Origin: Streptococcaceae bacterium AF54-32pH5A
Lineage (GTDB): Bacteria > Bacillota > Bacilli > Lactobacillales > Streptococcaceae
DNA length: 64,000 nucleotides
NCBI GenBank assembly: GCA_027682205.1
Contig: JAQDAD010000001.1
Coordinates: 558,001 to 622,000 of the forward strand
Direction of reading: 5' to 3'
Position 1 is the stretch's first letter, and each line of letters begins with the position of its first letter. This document shows positions 15,484 to 24,772 of this stretch, in pieces. The position numbers and the translations under genes were made by a program. The notes beneath the pieces are model-generated. The model was not told where the DNA came from and did not search any database. It saw nothing but the letters and a program-made list of their open reading frames with translations.

Positions 15484-15936
15484 TTAAGAATAATTTCTTT
15501 TCAGGCCTTTTTTGACCATATCCCAATCACTTGTAATATTTTTTCTAACCCGAATTAGTAGGCTCTCCAGTTCCCTGGCCTCTTCCCTGGAAAATCCTTT
15601 TAGGGCAGAATTCTCTGAATAGTGATGTTCAGCAAGGATAAAAGGATAAAGTGCCTCTCCTTTTTCAGTGACAAACCACTCTTTATTTTTCCGATTTGTA
15701 CTGGTCATTCCTTGTTTTATTAACCCCTTTTCTTCCAGTTTTTTTACTGAACGAGCAACTGTCGAACGGTCAACCTTCAGTAAATCCGACAAGACTTCTT
15801 GAATGATTCCTGGATTTTCCTTGATTCGAACCAAATAAAGATACTGACCACGAGCTAGGTCTATATCACGAAATTCGATATTGGCAATAGAGTCCAAGGC
15901 ACGGGCTATAATTCCGATTTCGCGTAATAACGACAT
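15484..15936 (-). CDS. MarR-family transcriptional regulator
   Basis: A 150-residue winged-helix regulator: RDIDLARGQYLYLVRIKENPGIIQEVLSDLLKVDRSTVARSVKKLEEKGLI (about 22-72) is the DNA-binding core and wing, with NRKNKEWFVTEKGEALYP. It heads a two-gene operon with the B3/B4 protein. A perfect dyad overlapping its promoter (15976-15997) is the likely autoregulatory site. The signal it senses is unknown. Confidence 0.88.
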   Translation of the reverse strand: MSLLREIGIIARALDSIANIEFRDIDLARGQYLYLVRIKENPGIIQEVLSDLLKVDRSTVARSVKKLEEKGLIKQGMTSTNRKNKEWFVTEKGEALYPFILAEHHYSENSALKGFSREEARELESLLIRVRKNITSDWDMVKKGLKRNYS

Positions 15937-15975
15937 GTTTCCTCCTTTCGCATCTATGAAGACAGAATAGCATAT

Positions 15976-15997
15976 TTTTGTTGCAAATGCAACAAAA
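15976..15997. promoter_or_regulatory. MarR operator overlapping the promoter
   Basis: TTTTGTTGCA-AA-TGCAACAAAA, a perfect dyad with 10-bp arms. It covers the presumed -35 (TTGCAT), which lies 17 bp from TATTCT. Confidence 0.7.
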
Positions 15998-16025
15998 AGA
16001 CACTTTGTAAATAAAGAGTCTTTTT
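15993..16025 (-). terminator. terminator of the BrkB-family gene
   Basis: AAAAGAC/GTCTTTT plus CTTT/AAAG with one mismatch, T-run on the minus side, directly after the stop at 16027. Confidence 0.6.
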
Positions 16026-16026
16026 A

Positions 16027-16911
16027 TTATTCTCTATTCTTTAAAATGAATGTGTCACCACGAAACCTTGGATCCTTCAAACTCTGCACACTGGCATTGA
16101 TAACTGCTCCAATAATCAACATCTTAGCGATAAGAATAAACCAGAACATCATGACCACCACGATAATGGAACTGAAAAATCGGACATCGACCAGATGGTT
16201 GACATAGTTATTGAAATAGACAGAAAAGATATTTAAAAGAAAGACCAGAGTCAGCAAGACAAAGATACTGCCAGGGAAAACGTAGCGAATACGAGGAACT
16301 CTAACATTTGGCAGGAAATAGTAGAGCATGACCAAAATGGCAAAGAGCAGGGCATAAATCAAAGGACCTGTAAAGTCCTGTAGATAATCAAAGAAAGGAC
16401 CGTCTGATTGCCAGTAAGTTTTGACTAGGTTGAGCAACATACGCCCAAACATACTCAGAAACAAGGCCAAAGCAAAAAGAATCTGCAAGCCAAAACTAAC
16501 AAATAAACTCATCAGTTGATGGGAGATGATTCCTCGACTCTTGGCCACTCCATAGGCCTTATTAAATGCTTTTTGGAGGAAATCCATTGATTTCGAAAAG
16601 GTCCAGAGGGCAGACAAGACTGCAAAACTCAGCAAACCAGTCGATGGTTGAGTCAGTACTTCTCGGGCAATCTTTGCGACCACATCATAAACTGTATCTG
16701 GTACAAATTCCTTGATGGTGAGTAAAAAATTTGAAATCGGAATCTGAAAATAGGGCAAAATATTGACCACTATCATCAGCAAGGGGAAGATCGAAATCAA
16801 CCAATAGTAGGCAACCGCAACACTGGTCAGTTCACTATCAGAAGCTTGATAAAAATGTAAAAAAGCTTTCAACAAGGGCCGTTCCATCAGCTCTTTCCAC
16901 CACTTTTTCAT
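16027..16911 (-). CDS. YihY/BrkB-family inner membrane protein
   Basis: A 294-residue polytopic protein with about six membrane segments. YYWLISIFPLLMIVVNILPYFQIP near 30-53, LSALWTFSKSMDFLQKAFNKAYG around 99-121 and the C-terminal FFSSIIVVVMMFWFILIAKMLIIGAVINA are family hallmarks. The family was once called ribonuclease BN by mistake; its true role is unknown. The gene stands 35 bp behind the antiporter gene and may share its transcript. Confidence 0.87.
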   Translation of the reverse strand: MKKWWKELMERPLLKAFLHFYQASDSELTSVAVAYYWLISIFPLLMIVVNILPYFQIPISNFLLTIKEFVPDTVYDVVAKIAREVLTQPSTGLLSFAVLSALWTFSKSMDFLQKAFNKAYGVAKSRGIISHQLMSLFVSFGLQILFALALFLSMFGRMLLNLVKTYWQSDGPFFDYLQDFTGPLIYALLFAILVMLYYFLPNVRVPRIRYVFPGSIFVLLTLVFLLNIFSVYFNNYVNHLVDVRFFSSIIVVVMMFWFILIAKMLIIGAVINASVQSLKDPRFRGDTFILKNRE

Positions 16912-16946
16912 GTTGCAATCCTCCTAATACAATTTGATTTTCTAAA

Positions 16947-19001
16947 CTAATTTCTTCTGACTAATTCCATCATATCATAGGGTAGGGTATTTGCGGCTTC
17001 TTTTAGAGAATAATTCTCAAGATTGTTGACATTTTGCCGTAATTTCTTGGCATACTTGGTCGTAATCAATTTCTTCTCTTCGTATTCAAAGATTAACTTA
17101 CGTTCTAGATAGTAACCTCTTAGCATTTCATCGATATTGTTTGGCTTGATGCGATTGATAACACGTTCAACAAAGGCACCACTACCGATAATAGCTGTTT
17201 CACGCAAGCGAGACTCCTGCATAAAGCTAATCAGACTACTCTTGTAGATTCCTTTTAGGTTTTCCAAACTTTCGATAATCAACTCCGTATTCTCCAGATA
17301 GAGTTCAGATATTTGATCATAGTCAATAGCTCGAAGTCGACGTTGCTCCTTGTCATTCCAACTACGGAAGGTCTGACCAAAGGTCAGCAATTCATGCAGG
17401 ACAAAACGCAAGATACGGAGCGATACAAGGAAGTAATATGTTAAACGAGAAGCCACCTTGCGATTGATGCTCTGCTCCATATTTTTCAGATAGCGTTGGT
17501 AAACTTGATAACCACGCTCACCGATTTTCCCTTCCTCGTAAGCCTGCTCCAAACCATCGCTTTCGATACTCAAGATGAGGAGTTTTAAAGCCTCCCAGTC
17601 TTCTCGGGCGCTTTTATTTTCTTGACTAAGGATTAGGTTTTCAATTCGTCCGTGATAATTATCAATAGCTGCATAAAGAGGAAGTTTGTTCTTGTGATGA
17701 TCCAGTTCTTTTTCTAATTCTGCCGCTACATCATTCAAAATCGCTATATGCATCAAATGATCCTTACTTTCCTCTTGTTCTTCAGATAAGTGGGGGAGAA
17801 GCAGTAAACCCATTAAAAAGCTCAATAGTGTAACGCCTGCTACTAGGAAGAGCAATAGAGGATATTCCTGCTCCAAACGACTTGGTATGAGGAGAATCGT
17901 CGCAATAGATACTGTCCCTTTGACACCAGAGAAGGTCAAAAGAAGCATATCTTTCATGTACTTATGGATTTTTTTCTTGAGTCGATGTGTTCTCACAAAG
18001 TAAAAACCAGCAATCATGACAAAGCGGATGGCAAAGAGCAAGAAGGTCAGCACAACAACTGAAAGCAGTAAAAGAAAGGGATTGTAGAGAGAATTAGACA
18101 GAATTGGCTCCGCAATCAACTCTAATTCCATTCCCAAGATGACAAAGACAGAACCATTGAGCATAAAGGTCACGGTATGCCAGACAGTATCTGTAACAGT
18201 ATCTACCTGAGCTTCAAGGAGCGTGATTTTTTTGAAACGACTGGCCTTCAAAATCCCTGCAACTACAACTGCGATAATCCCTGAAACATGGATTTCTTCA
18301 GCGATAAAGAAGGTCATAAGAGGCAAACTCAGTTCAAGCAAGAGTTCACTCGCTATATCCGTCGCTCGCACACTCAGTAAAAATGTATGCAGGAAACGAT
18401 TGATCATTGCCGTCACAAAGCCGACCGCAAAACCACCTATGATAGACAGGGCTAAAGAAGTCCCAGCCTGACTGAGGGAAAAAGCGCCTGTTGTCCAGGC
18501 AGCCAGTGCCACCTGAAAGGCAACCAGGCCAGAAGCATCATTTAAAAGTCCTTCTCCTTTGAGGATATTGGAAACCCGTTTTGGGAAACTAAAACGCTCA
18601 GACAGAGAAGCAAAGGCTACCAAATCCGTCGGTCCAAGTGCCGCTCCAACTGATAAACAGGCCGCCAAGGGAAGAGTGAGCCAAAGGAAATGAGCCAAGG
18701 TTCCCAAACTCAAGGTCGAGATGAAAATCACTGGAAAGATTAAATAGACAATGATGCGCCAGTGTTTTAAAATAGCCGTGATATCTGCTTCTTCGGACTC
18801 TCGGAAAAGCAAGGGCCCGATAACCAGTGCCAAAAATAACTCCGTATTGAGATGAAAGTCGGTGTTTGGTATAAAGAGACCAATGCCAATCCCCAAAAGT
18901 ATTTGTACCAGGGGGAGGGGCAAAAAAGGTAGAAGTTTATTGGTCGTGGTTGAAATGATTAAGACAAATAAAAATAGAATCAAGTATATAAGTAATTCCA
19001 C
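16947..19001 (-). CDS. NhaP-type sodium/proton antiporter
   Basis: A 684-residue CPA1-family cation:proton antiporter. The N-terminal 400 residues carry some twelve membrane segments, including GAALGPTDLVAFASLSERFSFP (about 121-142) and LLNDASGLVAFQVALAAW (about 152-169), where the ion-binding NDASG lies, and FSGVKGTVSIATILLIP. The remaining 280 residues are a charged, mostly helical cytoplasmic domain, as in other Gram-positive NhaP/YjcE proteins, likely regulatory. It follows the 84-residue gene by 11 bp. Confidence 0.88.
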   Translation of the reverse strand: MELLIYLILFLFVLIISTTTNKLLPFLPLPLVQILLGIGIGLFIPNTDFHLNTELFLALVIGPLLFRESEEADITAILKHWRIIVYLIFPVIFISTLSLGTLAHFLWLTLPLAACLSVGAALGPTDLVAFASLSERFSFPKRVSNILKGEGLLNDASGLVAFQVALAAWTTGAFSLSQAGTSLALSIIGGFAVGFVTAMINRFLHTFLLSVRATDIASELLLELSLPLMTFFIAEEIHVSGIIAVVVAGILKASRFKKITLLEAQVDTVTDTVWHTVTFMLNGSVFVILGMELELIAEPILSNSLYNPFLLLLSVVVLTFLLFAIRFVMIAGFYFVRTHRLKKKIHKYMKDMLLLTFSGVKGTVSIATILLIPSRLEQEYPLLLFLVAGVTLLSFLMGLLLLPHLSEEQEESKDHLMHIAILNDVAAELEKELDHHKNKLPLYAAIDNYHGRIENLILSQENKSAREDWEALKLLILSIESDGLEQAYEEGKIGERGYQVYQRYLKNMEQSINRKVASRLTYYFLVSLRILRFVLHELLTFGQTFRSWNDKEQRRLRAIDYDQISELYLENTELIIESLENLKGIYKSSLISFMQESRLRETAIIGSGAFVERVINRIKPNNIDEMLRGYYLERKLIFEYEEKKLITTKYAKKLRQNVNNLENYSLKEAANTLPYDMMELVRRN

Positions 19002-19012
19002 ACAATTCCTCC

Positions 19013-19267
19013 TTAATCTTTTTTACAACAAAATTCAAAAATCTCCTTTTGCTCTTGGATTTTCTGATCAATCTTGGAACAGTCCTTGTGCTCAATTTTT
19101 TTCTGGCACCGTTCCATTTCAAGAGCCACTAATTTTTTCTTGATTTTAAGCATCTTTTTGCTCATATGTGCTTCGTCGAGCACCCCTACTGCTCGCTCGT
19201 GATGCGTTGACTCGACAAAATTTTGGCGCATTGCCTCTAATTTCTCACGTAGGTATTGTTTATCCAT
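19013..19267 (-). CDS. conserved hypothetical protein
   Basis: An 84-residue charged, probably helical protein (EKLEAMRQNFVESTHHERA, SKKMLKIKKKLVALEMERC) with four cysteines in the second half, two adjacent near the C-terminus (FEFCCKKD), which could bind metal. It overlaps the mnmM gene end by 8 bp and precedes the antiporter. I do not recognise a family. Confidence 0.65.
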   Translation of the reverse strand: MDKQYLREKLEAMRQNFVESTHHERAVGVLDEAHMSKKMLKIKKKLVALEMERCQKKIEHKDCSKIDQKIQEQKEIFEFCCKKD

Positions 19268-19823
19268 GTCTATATCTTTCTAATTTCTCAATCATAACTA
19301 AAAACGGGGGATTGTTGACTTGGTTGAGCGTTCGATAAATGGCAGCAGTGTACTCTTGTTGGTTCAGCTGGCTAACAAAGTCCAAAACAGCATCCTTCTC
19401 AATATCTCCCCCCTCATGACCATAGTAAATCATGATGGCAATCCTTCCACCCTTAACAAGCAAATGGCAAAGCTTTTCAAGCGCTTCAATGGTAGTCTGA
19501 GGTCGGGTGATGACGGATTTGTCAGCAGAAGGCAAATAACCCAGATTAAAAATCCCTGCCTTGGCTTCTGTCACAAACTGATCAAGTGTCTCATGTCCTT
19601 GCAAAATCAACTGGACATTCTCTAAACCTACCTCATTTAAACGGTCTTGGGTTTTCTCTAAAGCTTGTTTCTGTATATCAAAGGCATAGACTTGCTTGGC
19701 TAGTTTGGCTAAAAAAAGCGTGTCATAACCATTGCCCATGGTCGCATCCACAACGATATCCTCTTTTGTCACGACTTCAGCCAAAAAATCATGTGCCATC
19801 TCAAGTGGTCTTTTCATTTTCAA
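19260..19823 (-). CDS. mnmM: tRNA wobble-uridine methyltransferase MnmM (YtqB family)
   Basis: A 187-residue class I SAM methyltransferase: VDATMGNGYDTLFLAKLAKQVYAFDIQ (24-50) holds the SAM-binding loop and the ribose-binding acidic end, and FNLGYLPSADK is the family motif. Members were called rRNA methylases, and the Bacillus subtilis protein was later shown to complete mnm5s2U34 in tRNA. The start overlaps the end of the radical SAM gene by 23 bp, and the ytqA-ytqB pair is conserved. Assignment to MnmM rests on family recognition. Confidence 0.8.
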   Translation of the reverse strand: MKMKRPLEMAHDFLAEVVTKEDIVVDATMGNGYDTLFLAKLAKQVYAFDIQKQALEKTQDRLNEVGLENVQLILQGHETLDQFVTEAKAGIFNLGYLPSADKSVITRPQTTIEALEKLCHLLVKGGRIAIMIYYGHEGGDIEKDAVLDFVSQLNQQEYTAAIYRTLNQVNNPPFLVMIEKLERYRHG

Positions 19824-20748
19824 ACTCCTGTTTTACAGCCTTGCAACCTTGAACACTGCCGCGGCGTCTCATTTCGGTTTCAATAGCATTTAGCACTTCC
19901 CATTTATTGAGGCTCCACATGGGACCAATCAACATATCTCTAGGCGCATCTCCTGTGATCCGATGAATGACAATATGCTTGGGAATGATTTCTAGTTGGT
20001 CACAAATGACCTTGACATATTCGTCCTGACTCATCAGTTGCAAGCGTCCTTCGTGGTAATCTCGTTGCATACGCGTATTGGTCATGAGATGGAGCAAGTG
20101 CAACTTAATTCCTTGAATATCATTATCCGTGACACAGCGGCGGACATTTTCGACCATCATCTCATGAGTTTCCCCAGGCAGTCCATTGATTAGATGGGAA
20201 ACAATCTCAATCTTAGGATATTTCCGCAAGCGTTTGACCGTTTCCACATACAATTCGTAGGAATGGGCACGGTTAATCAGGTCAGAGGTTGCTTCAAAAG
20301 TAGTCTGTAAACCTAATTCCACCGTCACATGCATGCGTTCAGCTAGCTCAGCTAGGTAGAGTATGGTTTCTTCTGGTAGGCAATCTGGGCGTGTTCCGAT
20401 ATTGATTCCCACCACACCCGGTTCGTTGATAGCTTGTTCATAACGCTCCCGAATCACTTCCACCTTTTCATGGGTGTTGGTAAAGTTTTGAAAATAAACC
20501 AGATACTTTTTAACATCTGGCCACTTGCGGTGCATAAAGTCGATTTCCTTATAAAATTGCTCACGGATAGGTGCATCTGGTGCTACAATGGCATCTCCAG
20601 AGCCCGAAACCGTACAAAAGGTACAGCCCCCATGCGCCACAGTTCCATCCCGATTTGGACAGTCAAACCCCGCATCAATAGGAACTTTAAAAGTCTTTTC
20701 TCCAAAGAGTTTTCGATAATAATCATTCAAGGTATTATAAGATTTCAT
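19801..20748 (-). CDS. TIGR01212-family radical SAM protein (YtqA type)
   Basis: A 315-residue radical SAM protein with FDCPNRDGTVAHGGCTFC (residues 24-41), the cysteine-rich cluster motif characteristic of TIGR01212 (Elp3-like, no acetyltransferase domain). IGTRPDCLPEETILYLAE and GLQTTFEATSDLINRAHSY follow. Function is unknown; linkage to mnmM suggests tRNA modification. I start at MKSYNTLNDYYRK: a TGTTATAAT promoter ends 7 bp before this ATG, so the mRNA is probably leaderless. The frame is open for 56 codons upstream but without a ribosome site. Confidence 0.82.
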   Translation of the reverse strand: MKSYNTLNDYYRKLFGEKTFKVPIDAGFDCPNRDGTVAHGGCTFCTVSGSGDAIVAPDAPIREQFYKEIDFMHRKWPDVKKYLVYFQNFTNTHEKVEVIRERYEQAINEPGVVGINIGTRPDCLPEETILYLAELAERMHVTVELGLQTTFEATSDLINRAHSYELYVETVKRLRKYPKIEIVSHLINGLPGETHEMMVENVRRCVTDNDIQGIKLHLLHLMTNTRMQRDYHEGRLQLMSQDEYVKVICDQLEIIPKHIVIHRITGDAPRDMLIGPMWSLNKWEVLNAIETEMRRRGSVQGCKAVKQEFENEKTT

Positions 20749-20755
20749 AACTTTC

Positions 20756-20764
20756 ATTATAACA
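20756..20764 (-). promoter_or_regulatory. extended -10 promoter of the radical SAM gene
   Basis: TGTTATAAT on the minus strand, with its -10 hexamer 7 bp from the ATG at 20748, placing the transcription start on or next to the start codon. Confidence 0.6.
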
Positions 20765-20839
20765 AAAAACAACCACAATCTCAAAAGCCTGACTTTCCTA
20801 CAAATTCCCTTGTTTCTCATTTCCTTTAGCGTTTTTTTA

Positions 20840-20848
20840 TGATACAAT
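20840..20848 (+). promoter_or_regulatory. extended -10 promoter of the DUF3397 gene
   Basis: TGATACAAT (TGnTACAAT) with the hexamer ending 6 bp before the ATG at 20855. No ribosome site is present. Confidence 0.55.
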
Positions 20849-20854
20849 ATGGGT

Positions 20855-21214
20855 ATGATTTTAATGAAAATAGCAGCTACTTTATTGTTAGTATTAACCC
20901 TCGTGGTCTCCATCATTGTAACAAAACTTTTTAAACTAAAAAAACTAGGACTGAACTTTGCGGATGTAGCTTTTCCACTTTTGGTATTTGAGTATTATCT
21001 GATTACTGCTAAAGCCTTTATCCACAACTTTTTACCGCGACTTGGCGTAGCACTTTCACTCCTAGCAATCCTCCTAGTTATCTTTTTCCTCCTCAAAAAA
21101 AGAAGTTTTTACTACCCTAAATTTATCAAATTCTTCTGGAGAGCAGGTTTTCTCCTAACCTTGGTCCTCTATATCGCTATGATTGTAGAGTTAATGATGC
21201 TCACACCCCAATAA
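20855..21214 (+). CDS. DUF3397 family membrane protein
   Basis: About 119 residues with four membrane segments (roughly 3-23, 34-52, 61-81, 96-116) and almost no soluble part. It matches DUF3397, unstudied Firmicute membrane proteins. The start is uncertain: ATG codons at 20849, 20855 and 20864 are in frame. I choose 20855 because it lies at the expected transcription start of the TGATACAAT promoter and no ribosome site precedes any of them. It is divergent from the radical SAM gene and followed by a terminator. Confidence 0.7.
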   Translation: MILMKIAATLLLVLTLVVSIIVTKLFKLKKLGLNFADVAFPLLVFEYYLITAKAFIHNFLPRLGVALSLLAILLVIFFLLKKRSFYYPKFIKFFWRAGFLLTLVLYIAMIVELMMLTPQ

Positions 21215-21244
21215 ATCCCTAGAACAACTGATTCTAGGGATTTT
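21213..21244. terminator. terminator after the DUF3397 gene
   Basis: AAATCCCTAGAA and TTCTAGGGATTT, a perfect 12-bp stem with a T-run on the plus side. Confidence 0.8.
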
Positions 21245-21313
21245 AATTTATGGAAATTTAAGTGTCAGCTAACCCAGACAATTAACAAGGAGCTAGCATT
21301 TCTTTTAGTTCTG

Positions 21314-22936
21314 TTAAGACAGTTTAAATTTTGCTCGTAGTCGGTCTGCTTGAACTTTGCCAATTATCTTGTCCAAGAGTCGTGTCCGTAGGCTCATCAA
21401 ACCATAGAGGCCTCCTCCAAGCCCCCCGATGAGAGCTACGTAAAGGAAACTCCAGAAGCGTCCACTTGGCTGGAAGACAAAACCGAGTAGCCACTGTATG
21501 AAACCAACTAAGATAAACATGACAAGTGTCAAGATGCTGATCAAGATAGTTCGTTTCAAGATAATCTTTCGACGAGCACCCGTTACCTGGCAGATATCTC
21601 TATACATCAAGACATTCGGAATGATCAGCCCGATAGTCGTTGAAATCAAGGGACCATAACTGTGGAAAATAGCAATACTTGGAAGTTGCAAGACTAGCTT
21701 GGCAAGGGAGCCATAGACAAAGTAAAGTACTGCCTTGCGGTTGCGGAACATGGCTTGGAGCATCGGAGACAAGACCATATACAAGCCTAAAATAGTAGAC
21801 TGTAAAACTGCAAAGACAAATAAGCCCATGGCCAAACTATCTGGCTTACCATAGAAGACCGTGTAGAGTGGTTCTCCCACCATGACGACTCCGACAGTTG
21901 CTGGCAGCAAGAATAAGAGGAGCATGGTCATACTATCTTGAACTAGGCGAGCTGCTGCTTGCAAGTCACCTTTTACATAGTTCTCCGTCAAAAGTGGTAA
22001 GCCGACACTCCCAATGGAAACTCCTACAGAGATCAAAATCATGGTGATTTTGTTAGGATTGGCTGAGAAATAAGAAAACATAACAACCAAGTCTTCATTG
22101 CTATAGTTGGTAAACCAGGTCATGCTTCTGATAAAAGTCATCTGGTCCAATATTTGGAAGAGCTGGATGGCTGATCCTGTCAGGATAAAGGGAATGGCTT
22201 CCTTGATGGTATCAACTAAAAGTCGCTTGCTATTGATTTTATCCCGTGTTTCAAATACTCTTTTGAGTAAACCTTCTTGGGCTAGGAAGTAGATCAAGAC
22301 TGCAAAACTAGCCACCATGCCCACAAAGGCTGCAAAGGTCGACTGGGTAACTGCTGATAAGTAGTCTCCTGAACCCAACTTCATAATAATAAAGGTCGCC
22401 AACAACATCCAGATGACACGAATCACCTGCTCGGCGATTTGACTCATAGCATAAGGCTTGAGGTTGTTCATCCCTTGGAAGAAGCCTCGGATGACACTCA
22501 TGGACGGGAAAATCAAGACCGCCCACGCCAAGCTCTGCATGATAGGAATCAGGTCTTTTCCCACACCCGACAAATCTGCCAGCCAAGGAGAGAAGAGGTA
22601 TAAGACAAAGGCAAAGACTAGGCCCAAACCTGTCATAAAACCGAGGAAACTCCGAATCAAGGCAAAGCTGTGCTCTTCTTCTCGCATGGTATTGTACTTG
22701 GCTACTTGTTTGGCGACCGCAACTGGGATACCCGCTGTTGAAATCAGCAAGAACCAAGCATAAATATTGTAGCCCATGGTAAAGAGTCCATTTGCCTTGG
22801 CGGCATAGGTTCCCATCCAGATATACCAGGGAATAATATAGATAGCACCAAGGAGGCGACTAATAAAGTTACTAGCTGTTAGCCAAGCAGTCCCTCGCAA
22901 CATCTGGGCTTGCTGGTGATTGTTTTCGTTAGACAT
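21314..22936 (-). CDS. MOP-superfamily polysaccharide/lipid II flippase
   Basis: A 540-residue polytopic membrane protein with about 14 hydrophobic segments. LRGTAWLTASNFISRLLGAIYIIPWY at the start and the segment GIPVAVAKQVAKYN around 78-91 are typical of the MurJ/SpoVB/YtgP branch, which flips lipid-linked wall precursors. Divergent murE next door supports a wall role. I cannot tell whether this is the main lipid II flippase or a paralogue. The start MSNENNHQQ has GAGGAAAC upstream and is preferred to the ATG five codons earlier. Confidence 0.85.
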   Translation of the reverse strand: MSNENNHQQAQMLRGTAWLTASNFISRLLGAIYIIPWYIWMGTYAAKANGLFTMGYNIYAWFLLISTAGIPVAVAKQVAKYNTMREEEHSFALIRSFLGFMTGLGLVFAFVLYLFSPWLADLSGVGKDLIPIMQSLAWAVLIFPSMSVIRGFFQGMNNLKPYAMSQIAEQVIRVIWMLLATFIIMKLGSGDYLSAVTQSTFAAFVGMVASFAVLIYFLAQEGLLKRVFETRDKINSKRLLVDTIKEAIPFILTGSAIQLFQILDQMTFIRSMTWFTNYSNEDLVVMFSYFSANPNKITMILISVGVSIGSVGLPLLTENYVKGDLQAAARLVQDSMTMLLLFLLPATVGVVMVGEPLYTVFYGKPDSLAMGLFVFAVLQSTILGLYMVLSPMLQAMFRNRKAVLYFVYGSLAKLVLQLPSIAIFHSYGPLISTTIGLIIPNVLMYRDICQVTGARRKIILKRTILISILTLVMFILVGFIQWLLGFVFQPSGRFWSFLYVALIGGLGGGLYGLMSLRTRLLDKIIGKVQADRLRAKFKLS

Positions 22937-23041
22937 AGTTTCCTCATTCAATTTTGATAACTAGGAAAAGTTCCTCATCTTCCATTATAAACTTTTCCTT
23001 GTTACTTGTAAAATTCGGGCTTGAAGTTTATAATAGAAAGT

Positions 23042-24487
23042 ATGATTAAGATTGAAAACGTATTAGATATTTTAAAGAAAGATGGCCTTTTTCGCGAAAT
23101 TATCGACCAAGGACACTACCATTACAACTACAGTGAAGTTGTTTTTGACAGCATCAGTTACGACAGCCGGAAAGTAAAAGAGGGCACTCTTTTTTTTGCA
23201 AAAGGTGCTGCCTTTAAAAAAGAATACCTTCTTTCTGCTATAACTCAGGGATTAGCCTGGTATGTAGCTGAACAGGACTACGAAGTCGGTATTCCTGTTA
23301 TTGTCGTGAACGACATCAAGAAAGCCATGAGTTTGATTGCTATGGAATTTTACGGTAATCCCCAAGAAAAACTCAAAATTCTCGCTTTCACAGGAACCAA
23401 GGGTAAGACAACAGCAGCTTACTTTGCTTACCACATCCTATCTCAACGTTTCCGCCCTGCTATGCTGTCTACCATGAATACAACCTTAGACGGCAAGACC
23501 TTCTTTAAATCTGCACTGACAACTCCTGAGAGCATTGATCTCTTTGAGATGATAGCTCAAGCTGTGCAAAATGATCGCACCCATCTGATTATGGAAGTTT
23601 CCAGTCAGGCCTATCTGGTCAATCGCGTTTATGGTCTCACATTTGACGCCGGCGTTTTTCTCAACATCAGTCCTGACCATATCGGTCCGATTGAGCATCC
23701 GACTTTTGAAGACTACTTCTACCACAAGCGTCTCTTGATGGAAAATAGCCGAGCAGTTGTCATTAACAGCAACATGGACCACTTCTCTGTACTGAAAGAA
23801 CAAGTGGAACATCAAGAGCATGACTTCTATGGTAGCAAGTCTGAAAACCAAATCGAGAACTCCAAAGCCTTTAGCTTTTCAGCTACAGGAAAACTCACTG
23901 GCGATTATGATATCCAACTCATTGGTCACTTCAACCAAGAAAATGCAGTCGCTGCAGGACTTGCCTGCCTTCGTCTAGGTGCTAGTCTAGAGGACATCAA
24001 AAAAGGAATTGCTGCAACCCGAGTTCCTGGACGTATGGAAGTCCTCACACAGAAAAATGGCGCTAAAGTCTTCATCGACTATGCCCACAACGGGGACAGT
24101 CTGAAAAAACTCATCAATGTAGTTGAAACTCATCAAACTGGGAAAATCGCTCTGGTTCTTGGCTCAACAGGAAACAAAGGGGAGAGTCGTCGCAAAGACT
24201 TTGGTCTCCTCCTCAATCAACATCCTGAGATTCAAGTCTTTCTCACAGCTGATGACCCCAACTATGAGGATCCAATGGCCATTGCAGAGGAAATCAGTAG
24301 CTATATCAACCACCCTGTTGAAAAGATTGCCGATCGCGAACAAGCGATCCAAGCGGCAATGGCCATCACAGAACAAGAACTCGATGCTGTGATTATTGCT
24401 GGTAAGGGAGCTGATTGCTACCAGATTGTCAATGGAGTGAAAGAATCCTACCCTGGTGACTCAGCTGTCGCAGAACGTTACCTATAA
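23042..24487 (+). CDS. murE: UDP-N-acetylmuramoyl-L-alanyl-D-glutamate--L-lysine ligase
   Basis: A 481-residue Mur ligase adding the third stem-peptide residue in the cytoplasm. The ATP loop is [16 protein letters not shown] (near 114-129), the substrate segment is [22 protein letters not shown], and the central domain has [15 protein letters not shown] and [17 protein letters not shown] stands where diaminopimelate enzymes have DNPR, which indicates lysine. I start at MIKIENVLD after AGAAAG instead of seven codons earlier. A perfect terminator follows. Confidence 0.96.
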   Translation: MIKIENVLDILKKDGLFREIIDQGHYHYNYSEVVFDSISYDSRKVKEGTLFFAKGAAFKKEYLLSAITQGLAWYVAEQDYEVGIPVIVVNDIKKAMSLIAMEFYGNPQEKLKILAFTGTKGKTTAAYFAYHILSQRFRPAMLSTMNTTLDGKTFFKSALTTPESIDLFEMIAQAVQNDRTHLIMEVSSQAYLVNRVYGLTFDAGVFLNISPDHIGPIEHPTFEDYFYHKRLLMENSRAVVINSNMDHFSVLKEQVEHQEHDFYGSKSENQIENSKAFSFSATGKLTGDYDIQLIGHFNQENAVAAGLACLRLGASLEDIKKGIAATRVPGRMEVLTQKNGAKVFIDYAHNGDSLKKLINVVETHQTGKIALVLGSTGNKGESRRKDFGLLLNQHPEIQVFLTADDPNYEDPMAIAEEISSYINHPVEKIADREQAIQAAMAITEQELDAVIIAGKGADCYQIVNGVKESYPGDSAVAERYL

Positions 24488-24491
24488 AATC

Positions 24492-24524
24492 AAAAAATCA
24501 AGGGAAGTTTTCCCTTGATTTTTT
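24492..24524. terminator. bidirectional terminator between murE and csbD-like gene
   Basis: AAAAAATCAAGGGAA and TTCCCTTGATTTTTT form a perfect stem with runs of A and T on the two sides, so both convergent genes can use it. Confidence 0.85.
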
Positions 24525-24723
24525 AGTCTTCTTTCTTAAATGAGTTTTTAAGACCTTCAACGGCACCCTCTACAGCGCCTTTAGCATCTTCAACAACTTC
24601 TTTTGCTTTCGCAACTGTTTTTTCTACAGTACCTTCTGCTTCTGTCTTGCTATCGCCAGTAACTTTACCAAATCCTTCTTTGATAGCACCAGTTGCTTGT
24701 TCCAATTTATTTTCAAGTGACAT
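24523..24723 (-). CDS. CsbD family stress protein
   Basis: A 66-residue, Lys/Glu/Ala-rich protein: [29 protein letters not shown] is the CsbD pattern, followed by amphipathic helical repeats ([20 protein letters not shown]). CsbD proteins rise in stress and stationary phase and have no defined biochemical role. The ATG after AAAGGAGACAGAG is used. Its promoter has TTGACT, 17 bp, TAAACT and a dyad near the transcription start. Confidence 0.88.
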   Translation of the reverse strand: MSLENKLEQATGAIKEGFGKVTGDSKTEAEGTVEKTVAKAKEVVEDAKGAVEGAVEGLKNSFKKED

Positions 24724-24748
24724 AGCTCTGTCTCCTTTGCTTTTAATA

Positions 24749-24763
24749 CGATAATGGTTATCG
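24749..24763. promoter_or_regulatory. dyad over the csbD-like gene start of transcription
   Basis: CGATAA-TGG-TTATCG, perfect 6-bp arms, starting 9 bp downstream of the -10, where a repressor would block initiation. The binding protein is unknown. Confidence 0.45.
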
Positions 24764-24772
24764 CTTACATTC

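Noticed and set aside
16027..16911. Annotation as ribonuclease BN
   Set aside because: The protein is a BrkB/YihY membrane protein with no nuclease motif; the name comes from an old mistake.
22308..22757. Long minus-strand open frame inside the flippase gene
   Set aside because: It lies wholly inside a recognised gene in another frame and has no ribosome site or family match. The flippase reading has full family signatures.
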